Positions 1-6,598 of a DNA stretch of 15,715 nucleotides are shown piece by piece. Source of the stretch: Spirochaetaceae bacterium (GTDB taxonomy: Bacteria; Spirochaetota; Spirochaetia; SZUA-6; Fen-1364); NCBI GenBank assembly GCA_003141795.1, contig PLNO01000156.1, positions 1 through 15,715 of the forward strand. Direction: 5' to 3'. Under the pieces are notes generated by a model, which searched no databases, was not told the DNA's origin, and saw nothing but the letters and a program-made list of their open reading frames with translations. A program made the translations under genes and the position numbers. Numbering within the stretch: position 1 is the first letter of the stretch; every line of letters begins with the position of its first letter.

Positions 1-810
1 AACGTGAACATGACCGTCATCCGCGGCGCCGATGGCCAGCCCGTGCGGACGATGGTCACCATTGAAGACATCACCGAGCGGAAGCGCCTGGAGCAGGAGC
101 GGATTGAACTGGAAGTACGGGTCCGCCAGCAGCAGAAGCTGGAGGCCATCGGGACCCTGGCCAGCGGCGTGGCCCACGAGATCAACAATCCCCTGGGCAC
201 GATCCTCTCCCACGTCAATTACCTGAAGGCGGTGGAGAAGGAAAAGGACAAGATCGATTCCCTCGACTGGATCGAGAGCGAGACGAACCGCATCGCCGCC
301 ATCATCAAGCGCATCCGCGTCTATACGGCGCCCGGAGCGCGCCGCGACATGCATGCCGACCTCAACCGCGTTGCGGAGGAGACGGTGGAAGTCCTCCGCT
401 TCACGCTGGAGAAGAAGCGGCTCTCCCTCGTCATGAGGCTGGGGGAGATCCCCGGCCCGGTATATTGTCCCACCGACGAGCTGAAGCAGGTCGTCCTCAA
501 CATCCTCCTGAACGCGTGCGAGGCCTGCCCGGAGGAAGGCGCCATCCGCCTCAGCACCTCCCCTGATTCCGACGGCGGAGCGATCCTCTCCATCGTGGAC
601 AACGGGATCGGCATCGATCCCGAGGACATGAAGAACATCTTCGATCCGTTTTTCACGACGAAGCTCGCGACCCAGGGCAATGGCCTCGGGTTGTCTATCT
701 GCTATGCCATCGTCAAGCGCACAGGAGGGGACATCCGCGTTTCGAGCACGCCGGGCAGGGGAACCGAAGTGGAGGTGACGCTCCGTGTACATGAACATTC
801 TCATCGTTGA
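1..810 (+). CDS. Sensor histidine kinase, C-terminal part (5' end outside window)
   Basis: This is the transmitter half of a two-component sensor kinase; it phosphorylates the response regulator encoded directly downstream. The reading frame is open to the left window edge, so the sensor input and probably most of a PAS domain lie outside. Counting from the GTG at 4, a PAC-like end ([11 protein letters not shown], about 18-28) leads through a coiled linker to the HisKA H-box with phospho-acceptor His58 in [11 protein letters not shown]. The HATPase domain follows: N-box with Asn166 and Asn170, G1 box DNGIG at 199-203, F-box DPFF at 214-217 and G2 box GNGLGL at 225-230. All catalytic boxes are intact. 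The 3' end overlaps the response regulator by 26 nt, so the two are co-transcribed. The signal sensed cannot be read from this part. The neighbouring sugar-binding protein suggests a sugar signal (inference). Confidence 0.93.
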   Translation, partial: NVNMTVIRGADGQPVRTMVTIEDITERKRLEQERIELEVRVRQQQKLEAIGTLASGVAHEINNPLGTILSHVNYLKAVEKEKDKIDSLDWIESETNRIAAIIKRIRVYTAPGARRDMHADLNRVAEETVEVLRFTLEKKRLSLVMRLGEIPGPVYCPTDELKQVVLNILLNACEACPEEGAIRLSTSPDSDGGAILSIVDNGIGIDPEDMKNIFDPFFTTKLATQGNGLGLSICYAIVKRTGGDIRVSSTPGRGTEVEVTLRVHEHSHR

Positions 811-2146
811 CGACGAGCCGGGGCTGCGCAGCGGCCTGGCCAAGCTTCTCACCCTCCAGGGCTACAGCGCATTGGAAGCGTCCAATGCCGCGGAGGCGCG
901 CAAGGCGCTGGCCGCCTCCGAGGTCCACCTCCTCCTTCTGGACCTGCGGCTCGGGCAGGACGACGGCCTGGTGCTCCTCAAGGAGCTGAAGACCGAGGAG
1001 CCTTCCATCCCGGTGATCATCATCACCGGTCACGGCGACATCTACAGCGCCGTGGAGTGTATGAAAGCCGGCGCGACGAACTACATCCCCAAGCCGATCG
1101 ACCACGGTCTCCTTCTCTCCATCATCGAGAAGGAGCGCCTCGCCCTGCGTGACAGGCTGGCCACGTTCGCCTTCAGGGAGACGCTGCGCTCCACGACGCG
1201 CACGCAGCTGGCCCCCAGCACCTCCGCGGAGATGAAGGAGATCGAGCGGGTCGTGGAGAAAGTGAAAGATTCCGACGTGCCTGTTCTCCTCCTCGGGGAG
1301 ACCGGGACGGGCAAGGAGGTCATCGCGAAGACCATCCACTATACGGGGGTCTACCGGGACCGGCCGTTCGTGGGACTGAACTGCGCGTCGCTGAACGAGA
1401 ACCTGATGGAGAGCGAGCTCTTCGGACATGAGAAGGGGGCGTTCTCCGGCGCCATTGCCCGCAAGATCGGCAGGTTCGAGCTCGCCGGCAACGGCACGCT
1501 CTTTTTGGACGAGATCGGCGACATGAGCCTGGCGATGCAGTCCAAGCTCCTTCGCGTCCTGCAGGAGCGCACTCTGGAGCGTGTCGGAGGCACAAGGCCG
1601 GTCTCCGTGTACTGCCGGCTCATTGCCGCGACGAACAAGGACATTACGGAGCTGCGGGCCCGCGGCGGGTTCAGGGAGGACCTCTACTACCGGCTCAGCA
1701 CGGTGACGCTGAAGCTCCCCACCCTGCGGGAGCGCAGCCGCGACATCCCCGCCCTCGTGCGCCTTTTCGTGGAGGAGGCGAACGCGGCGTACGGCCGCAG
1801 CGTGAGGACCGTCCCGGATCGCATCATGCACAGCCTCATGGCGCACCCGTGGCCGGGCAACATCCGCCAGCTCAAGAACGTCATTGCCAACGCGGTCATC
1901 CTCAGCGACGGGGAGGAGATCTCGGGGCTCGAATACGGGGAAGGGGAGGCGATCTCGGAGGAGATCCGCATGGACACGGACCTTCACACTACCGTCGCCC
2001 GCTACGCCACCGACATCGAAAAGAGGATCATCAGGTCGGTGCTGGAGAAGAACAACGGGAACATCTCGAAGAGCGCGATCCGCCTGGGCATCAGCCGCAA
2101 GACCCTCTACGAGAAGATCCGCCGGCACGAGCTGGGAGAGGCATGA
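785..2146 (+). CDS. NtrC-family sigma54-dependent response regulator
   Basis: A cytoplasmic transcription activator that, once phosphorylated, remodels sigma54-RNA polymerase by ATP hydrolysis. The receiver domain (about 3-118) has the acidic pair Asp9/Asp10, phospho-acceptor Asp53, Thr81 and Lys103. The AAA+ domain (about 145-375) has Walker A GETGTGK at 171-177, Walker B FLDE at 240-243 and an arginine-finger region FREDLYYRL at 296-304. A Fis-type helix-turn-helix lies at about 410-449. The sigma54-contact loop reads GAFSGA (218-223) rather than the usual GAFTGA, a conservative change. The GTG at 785 is preferred because GGAGG (771-775) lies 9 nt upstream; the ATG at 791 is the alternative. 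It overlaps the kinase gene and ends in an ATGA overlap with the binding-protein gene. I saw no convincing -24/-12 sigma54 promoter in the intergenic regions here, so its targets may lie outside. Confidence 0.95.
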   Translation: MYMNILIVDDEPGLRSGLAKLLTLQGYSALEASNAAEARKALAASEVHLLLLDLRLGQDDGLVLLKELKTEEPSIPVIIITGHGDIYSAVECMKAGATNYIPKPIDHGLLLSIIEKERLALRDRLATFAFRETLRSTTRTQLAPSTSAEMKEIERVVEKVKDSDVPVLLLGETGTGKEVIAKTIHYTGVYRDRPFVGLNCASLNENLMESELFGHEKGAFSGAIARKIGRFELAGNGTLFLDEIGDMSLAMQSKLLRVLQERTLERVGGTRPVSVYCRLIAATNKDITELRARGGFREDLYYRLSTVTLKLPTLRERSRDIPALVRLFVEEANAAYGRSVRTVPDRIMHSLMAHPWPGNIRQLKNVIANAVILSDGEEISGLEYGEGEAISEEIRMDTDLHTTVARYATDIEKRIIRSVLEKNNGNISKSAIRLGISRKTLYEKIRRHELGEA

Positions 2147-3489
2147 TGAGAGCACGCGCGTTTCTGCGGAGTTCGAACGTCCTGCTCTTTGTCGTTCTGC
2201 TCGCGCTTCCCGCCCTCGGCGGTTCCGCAGAGGGACGCAGGGAGCCGGCCCAGGACAAGAAACTGGAGATCTTCAGCTGGTGGACGGCGGGGGGGGAGGC
2301 GGAGGGCCTTGCCGCCATGTTCGGCATCTACCGGCAGAAGTTCCCCAGCGTGCTCCTCATCAATGCAACTGTCGCGGGAGGAGCGGGCTCGAACGCGAAG
2401 GCCGTGCTTGCCACGCGCATGCAGGGGGGCAACCCCCCGGATTCCTTCCAGGTGCACGCCGGCCACGAGCTCATCGACTCCTGGGTCATTGCGGGCAAGA
2501 TGGAGCCCATCACGTTCGTGTTCAAGGACAACGGTTGGCTGGACAGCTTCCCCCGGGGGCTGATCGACATCATCTCTTACAAGGGGGAGATCTACAGCGT
2601 CCCCGTGAACATCCACCGTTCGAACGTGCTGTGGTACAACAAGCGGCTTTTCGCCTCCGCCCATCTGCAACCGCCGAAATCGCTCGACGAGCTCGTCCAG
2701 GTCTGTGACGCCCTGGCCCGCCGCGGGATCACCCCGCTCGCCCTCGGGGACAACGGGATCTGGGCGTCCGTGCATCTTCTGGAGAGCGTTCTCCTGGGGA
2801 CCATGGGCCCGGAAAAGTACAGGCAGCTCTGGACGGGGGAAGCTCCGTGGGACGGGCCGGATGTCAAGGCTGCACTTGCGCGGTTTGCCGTGCTCATGCG
2901 CTACGTGAATACCGACCATGCGGCTCTGAGCTGGGACGGGGCCGTGCAGTACGTGATCGACGGCAAATGCGCGATGACCGTGATGGGCGACTGGGCGGAG
3001 GGCTACTTCAAGGCCAAGGGCTTGATTCCGAACGTCGACTTCGGATGGGCCGCCTCACCCGGTACACAGGGCTCTTTCATCATGCTCTCCGACTCGTTCG
3101 GGTTGCCCCGCGGCGCACCCGACCGCGCCGCCGCCGTGCGGTGGCTCACGCTGTCCGCCTCCCGCGAGGGTCAGGACGCCTTCAATCCCAAGAAGGGCTC
3201 CATCCCCTCCCGCACCGACGGGAACCGGGCGTTGTACGACGACTATCAGAAATCGGCGATGGATTCTTTCCGCACCGACACCATCGTGCCCAGCGTGACG
3301 CACGGCGCGGCGGCTTCCGAGGCGTGGCTCGCGATGATCCAGGACGTGATGGCAATATTCGTGTGCGATCTGAACGTCGAGAAGGCCGCGACGGGCCTGG
3401 TCCGCGCGGCCGACAAGTACGCGCGCCAGCCCGGCCCGGTTCTCAACGGGCAATTCCCCGCAGCAGATACGCCCGCACCGAAGCGGTGA
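2143..3489 (+). CDS. Sugar ABC transporter substrate-binding protein, glucose/mannose type (orphan, altered C-terminus)
   Basis: A periplasmic solute-binding protein of the CUT1 family (bacterial extracellular solute-binding protein 1). The sequence shows phrases typical of glucose/mannose-binding members: IFSWWTAGGEAEG, VAGGAGSNAKAVLATRM, DSFQVHAGHE, VPVNIHRSNVLWYNK, ITPLALGDNGIWAS, VMGDWAEGYFKAKG and DAFNPKKGSIPSRTD. The N-terminus is a Sec signal peptide (hydrophobic to about residue 28) without a lipobox cysteine. ATG 2143 overlaps the regulator stop codon (ATGA). ATG 2146 is an equally possible start and is better spaced from GGGAG at 2134-2138. Family members normally precede two permease genes; none is here. 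The last 15 or so residues (LNGQFPAADTPAPKR) are read through an antisense lactate-permease remnant, so the natural stop seems to have been lost after ...AADKYAR. It may still serve as a sensor partner for the coupled kinase (inference). Confidence 0.9.
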   Translation: MMRARAFLRSSNVLLFVVLLALPALGGSAEGRREPAQDKKLEIFSWWTAGGEAEGLAAMFGIYRQKFPSVLLINATVAGGAGSNAKAVLATRMQGGNPPDSFQVHAGHELIDSWVIAGKMEPITFVFKDNGWLDSFPRGLIDIISYKGEIYSVPVNIHRSNVLWYNKRLFASAHLQPPKSLDELVQVCDALARRGITPLALGDNGIWASVHLLESVLLGTMGPEKYRQLWTGEAPWDGPDVKAALARFAVLMRYVNTDHAALSWDGAVQYVIDGKCAMTVMGDWAEGYFKAKGLIPNVDFGWAASPGTQGSFIMLSDSFGLPRGAPDRAAAVRWLTLSASREGQDAFNPKKGSIPSRTDGNRALYDDYQKSAMDSFRTDTIVPSVTHGAAASEAWLAMIQDVMAIFVCDLNVEKAATGLVRAADKYARQPGPVLNGQFPAADTPAPKR

Positions 3490-3524
3490 TGCCGATGATG
3501 AGGTCCCTACGGTCGCGTGCGCGA
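3443..3524 (-). pseudogene. Remnant of a lactate permease 3' end (left copy of direct repeat)
   Basis: Bases 3443-3503 match 6538-6598, the 3' end of the intact lldP, in the same orientation: 53 of 61 positions are identical by my count. Read on the minus strand it gives LIIGITASVRAYLLRGIAR followed by TGA, against LIIGIIALVQAYLLPGIVR and TGA in lldP. Of the eight differences, five change the amino acid, so it is drifting freely. Weaker similarity with small indels appears to continue to about 3524, where the stop codon of the LuxR-type gene begins. The plus strand of this remnant is translated as the tail of the binding protein. Confidence 0.8.
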
Positions 3525-4523
3525 CTATCTCGGAGTCGGTGAGACCGCACCGCGCCCCCCCTGGATGATGCGTGAAAGCTCCAGACGGTTCCGCGCTCCG
3601 GTCTTTCGATAGATGTGAACCAGGTGAGTCCTGACGGTGCCGCTTGAAATGAAGAGCCGCTCGCCGATTTCCTTGTAGGTCAGGAACTGGAGAACGTAGG
3701 GCAGCACTTCGGCTTCGCGCCTGCTGAGATCGTGTTTTCGAATCATATCCTCACCCGGCTTCATCGGCTCAGGAAGTGGCTCCGGCTCGAGTATCTCCTT
3801 GATCGAGCCTATGAGCATGATGAGGCTCATGAGAATATAGAAGGCGGGCAGGAGGCTGAAATCCACCGGGATGCGCGATGTGAGGAAGGGAACCATCCAG
3901 CCGATGAAGTCTACGACAAAGAGCGCCGGAAACAGGGCGATGGTCAGGGCGCGGAGGATGGACAGGGCCACGCTGTAGTGGCGCATGGATGACGAAGCCG
4001 TCGACCGCCTGCCGAAGAAAATGAAGCTGAGGCCGAAGTACAGGAGCACGAGGCTCAAGTCGAGGTAAATCAGCCCGTAGAAAGCATTGTACACAGCCCT
4101 ATTGAAGGGAAAGAGGAAGAAAGCGCCGAAGGCCAGGGCGACGAGGCCTGAAGCAACGGTAAATCCCCGCTCGATGCGCCGGGGGAAGCGCGCCACAATC
4201 GGCGGCCGGCTCACCCGTGGCACGGCTACGCACAGCCCCAGACAGACGAATTGCTCAGCTTCGTGGACAACGCCGTGGACCACTGTTTCCAGACCGATGA
4301 CGTCGCAACACAGCTCATAGCTCATGCCAATGATGAAAAGCAGGAGGAGGAAGTTCGAGACGAGGAGGGGAGGAAGCTTGGGATTCTCAGTTTTGGGGTA
4401 AAGGGTGAGCACGACGACCGTTGCCGCCGCTCCGATCACGACCGACGCGATGTGATACGCCAGAAAACCCCTGAGTATGCTCTCCCTCCCCCGTATCGAT
4501 CTCCACGGGGCGAGTTTGCGCAA
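3525..4523 (-). CDS. Membrane-embedded LuxR-type transcriptional regulator
   Basis: An integral membrane protein with a C-terminal DNA-binding domain. Six to seven hydrophobic segments (about 20-41, 52-68, 92-108, 122-139, 147-169, 184-205, 224-241) are followed by an acidic, proline-rich linker (EPEPLPEPMKP, 246-256) and a LuxR/GerE helix-turn-helix at 264-320 (LSRREAEVLPYV, YKEIGERLFISSGTVRTHL). This layout suggests one-component membrane signalling; the ligand is unknown. The start is uncertain: the TTG at 4523 lacks a ribosome-binding site and sits inside a palindrome. A good GGGAGGGAG (about 4483-4491) lies just before an in-frame ATA codon (4477-4479), which would give a start at residue 16, directly before the first membrane helix. 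It is divergent from the lipoprotein genes at its right and may control them (inference). Its 3' end abuts the lldP remnant. Confidence 0.85.
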   Translation of the reverse strand: MRKLAPWRSIRGRESILRGFLAYHIASVVIGAAATVVVLTLYPKTENPKLPPLLVSNFLLLLFIIGMSYELCCDVIGLETVVHGVVHEAEQFVCLGLCVAVPRVSRPPIVARFPRRIERGFTVASGLVALAFGAFFLFPFNRAVYNAFYGLIYLDLSLVLLYFGLSFIFFGRRSTASSSMRHYSVALSILRALTIALFPALFVVDFIGWMVPFLTSRIPVDFSLLPAFYILMSLIMLIGSIKEILEPEPLPEPMKPGEDMIRKHDLSRREAEVLPYVLQFLTYKEIGERLFISSGTVRTHLVHIYRKTGARNRLELSRIIQGGRGAVSPTPR

Positions 4524-4548
4524 AATCTACACTTTGGTAGATGTTTTT
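4515..4548 (+). promoter_or_regulatory. Divergent promoter/operator region with two palindromes
   Basis: Between the LuxR-type gene and the lipoprotein gene lie a perfect 10-bp palindrome TTTGCGCAAA (4515-4524) and, touching it, the inverted repeat ATCTAC/GTAGAT (4525-4530 and 4537-4542, 6-nt spacer). A weak plus-strand promoter can be drawn as TTGCGC (4516-4521), 16-nt spacer, TAGATG (4538-4543). The run GTTTTT after the second palindrome could also make it a weak terminator. An operator is more likely given its place between divergent starts. Confidence 0.35.
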
Positions 4549-4557
4549 CCCGACCTC

Positions 4558-4643
4558 GGGGGGCACCATGGATGAATTCCCTCCGTGGTTTAACTCGGAA
4601 ACGAGTGAGCTGCAATGGTGTATCCGACTCACGAGGAGGACCC
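4558..4643 (+). repeat. Lipoprotein gene leader, copy 1 (candidate structured 5' UTR)
   Basis: Homologous to 5364-5448 in front of the next gene, up to and including the ATGAT at the start codon. In the core (4582-4630) 37 of 49 aligned positions are identical and nearly all substitutions are transitions. TCCG (4582-4585) can pair with CGGA (4596-4599). The same TCGGA (4595-4599) can instead pair with TCCGA (4623-4627). The same alternatives exist in copy 2. ACTCG-GAAA-CGAGT (4593-4606) is an extra hairpin present only here. AGGAGGA at 4634-4640 is the ribosome-binding site. It matches no riboswitch class that I recognise. Confidence 0.55.
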
Positions 4644-5351
4644 ATGATTTCGACCCGAGTTGCGAAAATACGAGCTCTTGGTTTGATCGCGGTGTGCCTG
4701 AGCTTCCAGGCGTGCCAGGATGCCGCTACTCCGACTGTGACGACCACCGCGGAGACGACCTACGCGGTGACGTACAAAAGCAACGGCGGCAGTGGAACGG
4801 TCCCGGACAGCGCGAGCTACGACTCGGGGGCCACCGTCACGGTGAGCAGCGGCAGCACCCTGACGTATTCTGGGTATTCACTTGCCGGCTGGACGACCAA
4901 CACGGCGACGACCGGGACGAGTGCAAGCTATGCCGCCGGGGCCACGTTCACACTATCCGAAGATGTGACGCTCTATGCGGTCTGGATTCCGACGACGCTT
5001 GACTATAATAGCAGTGTGACCTCCATCAGACTATCTGGCTGGTCTACTGAACCGACTGGGGCTTTTACGATTCCACCTGGCGTGACCTCGATCGCGAGTC
5101 TCTCATTCAGCGCCCTTAGTGGTCTGACGAGCGTGACGATCCCCTCGAGCGTGACATCGATCGGGGATCGTGTATTCGCTGCATGCAATAGTCTGAGTGC
5201 GGTTCTTGTCGGGGCAACGACGCCCCCCGCACTAGGCGAAAATGTTTTCGATAGTACCCTCGCAACGTTTTATGTCCCTTCTGCGAGCCTCACCGCCTAC
5301 AAGGCTGCCACCAACTGGAGCGCCTATTCCACCAAGATGGTTGGATACTAG
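4644..5351 (+). CDS. Surface lipoprotein with InlB-type repeat and BspA-like leucine-rich segment
   Basis: A 235-residue predicted exported lipoprotein. The signal peptide (1-23) ends in a loose lipobox LSFQAC with Cys24. A Thr-rich linker (29-39) is followed by one Listeria/Bacteroides (InlB B) repeat at about 40-113 (VTYKSNGGSGTVPDS, YSLAGWTTN, TLYAVW) and a short BspA-type LRR_5 stretch at about 142-215 (IPPGVTSI, LTSVTIPSSVTSIGDRVF, VPSASLTAYK). Such proteins usually act in adhesion or surface binding; this one has only one to two LRR units and is small for the family. The start is fixed by AGGAGGA 4 nt upstream and by homology of the leader with that of the next gene. Base composition is visibly less GC-rich than in the flanking operons, which fits an acquired islet. 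Confidence 0.85.
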   Translation: MISTRVAKIRALGLIAVCLSFQACQDAATPTVTTTAETTYAVTYKSNGGSGTVPDSASYDSGATVTVSSGSTLTYSGYSLAGWTTNTATTGTSASYAAGATFTLSEDVTLYAVWIPTTLDYNSSVTSIRLSGWSTEPTGAFTIPPGVTSIASLSFSALSGLTSVTIPSSVTSIGDRVFAACNSLSAVLVGATTPPALGENVFDSTLATFYVPSASLTAYKAATNWSAYSTKMVGY

Positions 5352-5363
5352 TGCTTGTGGGAG

Positions 5364-5448
5364 CGGTGGGCATCGCGGATGTACCTCTCCGTGGCCAACT
5401 CGGAGACGGTTGAGTCGTAGTGGCGTATCCGACTTTAAAGGAGCATCC
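5364..5448 (+). repeat. Lipoprotein gene leader, copy 2 (candidate structured 5' UTR)
   Basis: The second copy of the leader at 4558-4643, directly before the ATG at 5449. TCTCCG (5386-5391) and CGGAGA (5401-5406) form a perfect 6-bp stem with a 9-nt loop. TCGGA (5400-5404) can alternatively pair with TCCGA (5428-5432). AAAGGAG (5437-5443) is the ribosome-binding site. GGATG at 5377-5381 can pair with CATCC at 5444-5448, next to the start codon. Confidence 0.55.
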
Positions 5449-6359
5449 ATGATCAGGAGCACAATAATGAAGAAAAGGTTTGGAATCTACGCGGCCCTCT
5501 TTGCTGGGACGCTCATCCTGTTCTCTGCCTGCCAATCGCCAACGGCCAGCGACACGAGCGGCACTGACATCGGTGGCACCGTCACGGGAGACACCGTCAC
5601 CTACTCAGACACGGCTCCCGTCTCCATCACGACCTAGGAATCGCTGGTCGCCGCGGGAAAGGCCCTGAGCGTCGATGCATCGGCCCTCACGAGCGGCCAC
5701 GCTTTCACCTGGGACGGCTCGGCCGAGACGGATGGCACGTTCTCCATCACGGCCGGGAGCATCAACGCGACCATCACTGGCGGCTCGGGGGCCGACACCA
5801 TCGTCAGCGGCACCGGGACGAACTGGATTTGCGGCGGCCCCGGGAGCGACACGATCACGTTGTCTTCGTCGGGGGGAGCCGACACCCTCGTCTTCAATTC
5901 ACTCACGGGCGTGGACAGCATTTCGAACTTCAACTATACGGCGGACACCCTGAAACTGATCGTTTCCACGTTCAACGGCTACCTCGTCTCCCTGGCCGGA
6001 ACCACGGTCACCTCCACGACTGGAGCCTCAGTATCGGTAGAGGCCAACCATCTCGACGGGAATGCCGGCACTCCCATCGTACTGATCGGCCTCTCGAACA
6101 CCATCGCGAGCTCAACAGACCTCATGATGAGCCTGGCCATCCTCGGGACAAACCAGTTGACCTTCCCAGCCGCCGTCAGCGCGGCAGCTATCTCCTGATC
6201 CTGTATTCCGACGGTTCGAATGCGCACCTGGTGGCCGTGCGTCTCAATACCACTGCGGCGACCTTCCTCTCCGTCGAAATGACAGTCTACGAAATCGCCA
6301 CCCTCAAGGGCATCAGCAGCGTCGCGGGCTGGTGGTCCCTCAATTTCCAGATCGGTTGA
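5449..6359 (+). pseudogene. RTX-type lipoprotein gene, broken by an in-frame stop and a frameshift
   Basis: The intact reading would be a lipoprotein of about 300 residues. A signal peptide ends in the lipobox LFSAC with Cys28, followed by a Ser/Thr-rich linker. Codon 63 (5635-5637) is TAG, but the frame then stays open and encodes calcium-binding RTX nonapeptides GGSGADTI (111-118) and GGPGSDTI (129-136), then GVDSISNFNYTADTLKL, which resembles the segment after RTX repeats. The frame stops at 6196-6198, yet the typical RTX C-terminus (YLLILYSDGSNAHLVAVRL ... WWSLNFQIG) continues in another frame from about 6183 to the TGA at 6357-6359. This means one base lost or two gained near 6165-6190. 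Start and ribosome-binding site are intact. RTX repeats on a lipoprotein anchor are unusual. Two independent lesions favour decay over recoding, although sequencing error is possible. Confidence 0.8.
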
Positions 6360-6413
6360 TCGAGGTGATTCGGGATTGCCGCAATGAGCGCATTCCCGGT
6401 CCTCTCCTTCGCG

Positions 6414-6478
6414 CCATCCTCTACCGTCGTAGGATGGTCGTGGTGATGATCGCGTCGAACGACGTCGAGTGGCGTCGT
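6414..6478. terminator. Hairpins between convergent genes (possible terminators)
   Basis: CCATCC..TAC-CGTC-GTA-GGATGG (6414-6437) forms a 9-bp stem with a 2-nt bulge. ACGACG/CGTCGT (6459-6464 and 6473-6478) forms a second stem with an 8-nt loop. They sit between the plus-strand RTX pseudogene and the minus-strand lldP. Neither has a clear T-tract, so termination is only a possibility. The rest of 6360-6537 shows no gene. Confidence 0.35.
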
Positions 6479-6537
6479 AAAAGTTTAAGGAACCAAGGCT
6501 GACGGCGGCGGCACGAGGAGCGTCACGAACCCCGGGC

Positions 6538-6598
6538 TCAACGGACGATTCCCGGCAACAGATACGCCTGAACCAAAGCGATGATGCCGATGATGAGG
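6538..6598 (+). repeat. Right copy of the 61-bp direct repeat (3' end of lldP)
   Basis: The last 61 bases of lldP, including its stop codon, recur at 3443-3503 in direct orientation with eight mismatches. Together they bracket about 3 kb of accessory genes, like the attachment-site duplication left by an element integrated at the 3' end of a gene. No integrase is present. Confidence 0.75.

Noticed and set aside
1849..2142. Upstream extension of the first binding-protein frame to 1849
   Set aside because: The extension is out-of-frame translation of the response regulator gene; the signal peptide starts at 2143/2146.
713..2155. Long minus-strand open frame (480 codons) opposite the response regulator
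   Set aside because: It is a GC-rich shadow: low-complexity Arg/Leu/Val/Asp-rich protein with no recognisable domain, lying opposite a gene with complete catalytic motifs.
4525..4548. Intrinsic terminator ATCTAC/GTAGAT followed by GTTTTT
   Set aside because: The stem is only 6 bp and AT-rich and lies between divergent starts with no plus-strand gene ending nearby; an operator is more likely.
4558..4643. The leader as a cyclic di-GMP, preQ1, fluoride or glycine riboswitch
   Set aside because: The conserved core sequences of these classes, as I recall them, are absent.
4558..5448. The duplicated leader as integron attC sites
   Set aside because: A GTTGAGT core can be found in copy 2 but not in copy 1, no matching RYYYAAC pair with the right spacing exists, and there is no integrase.
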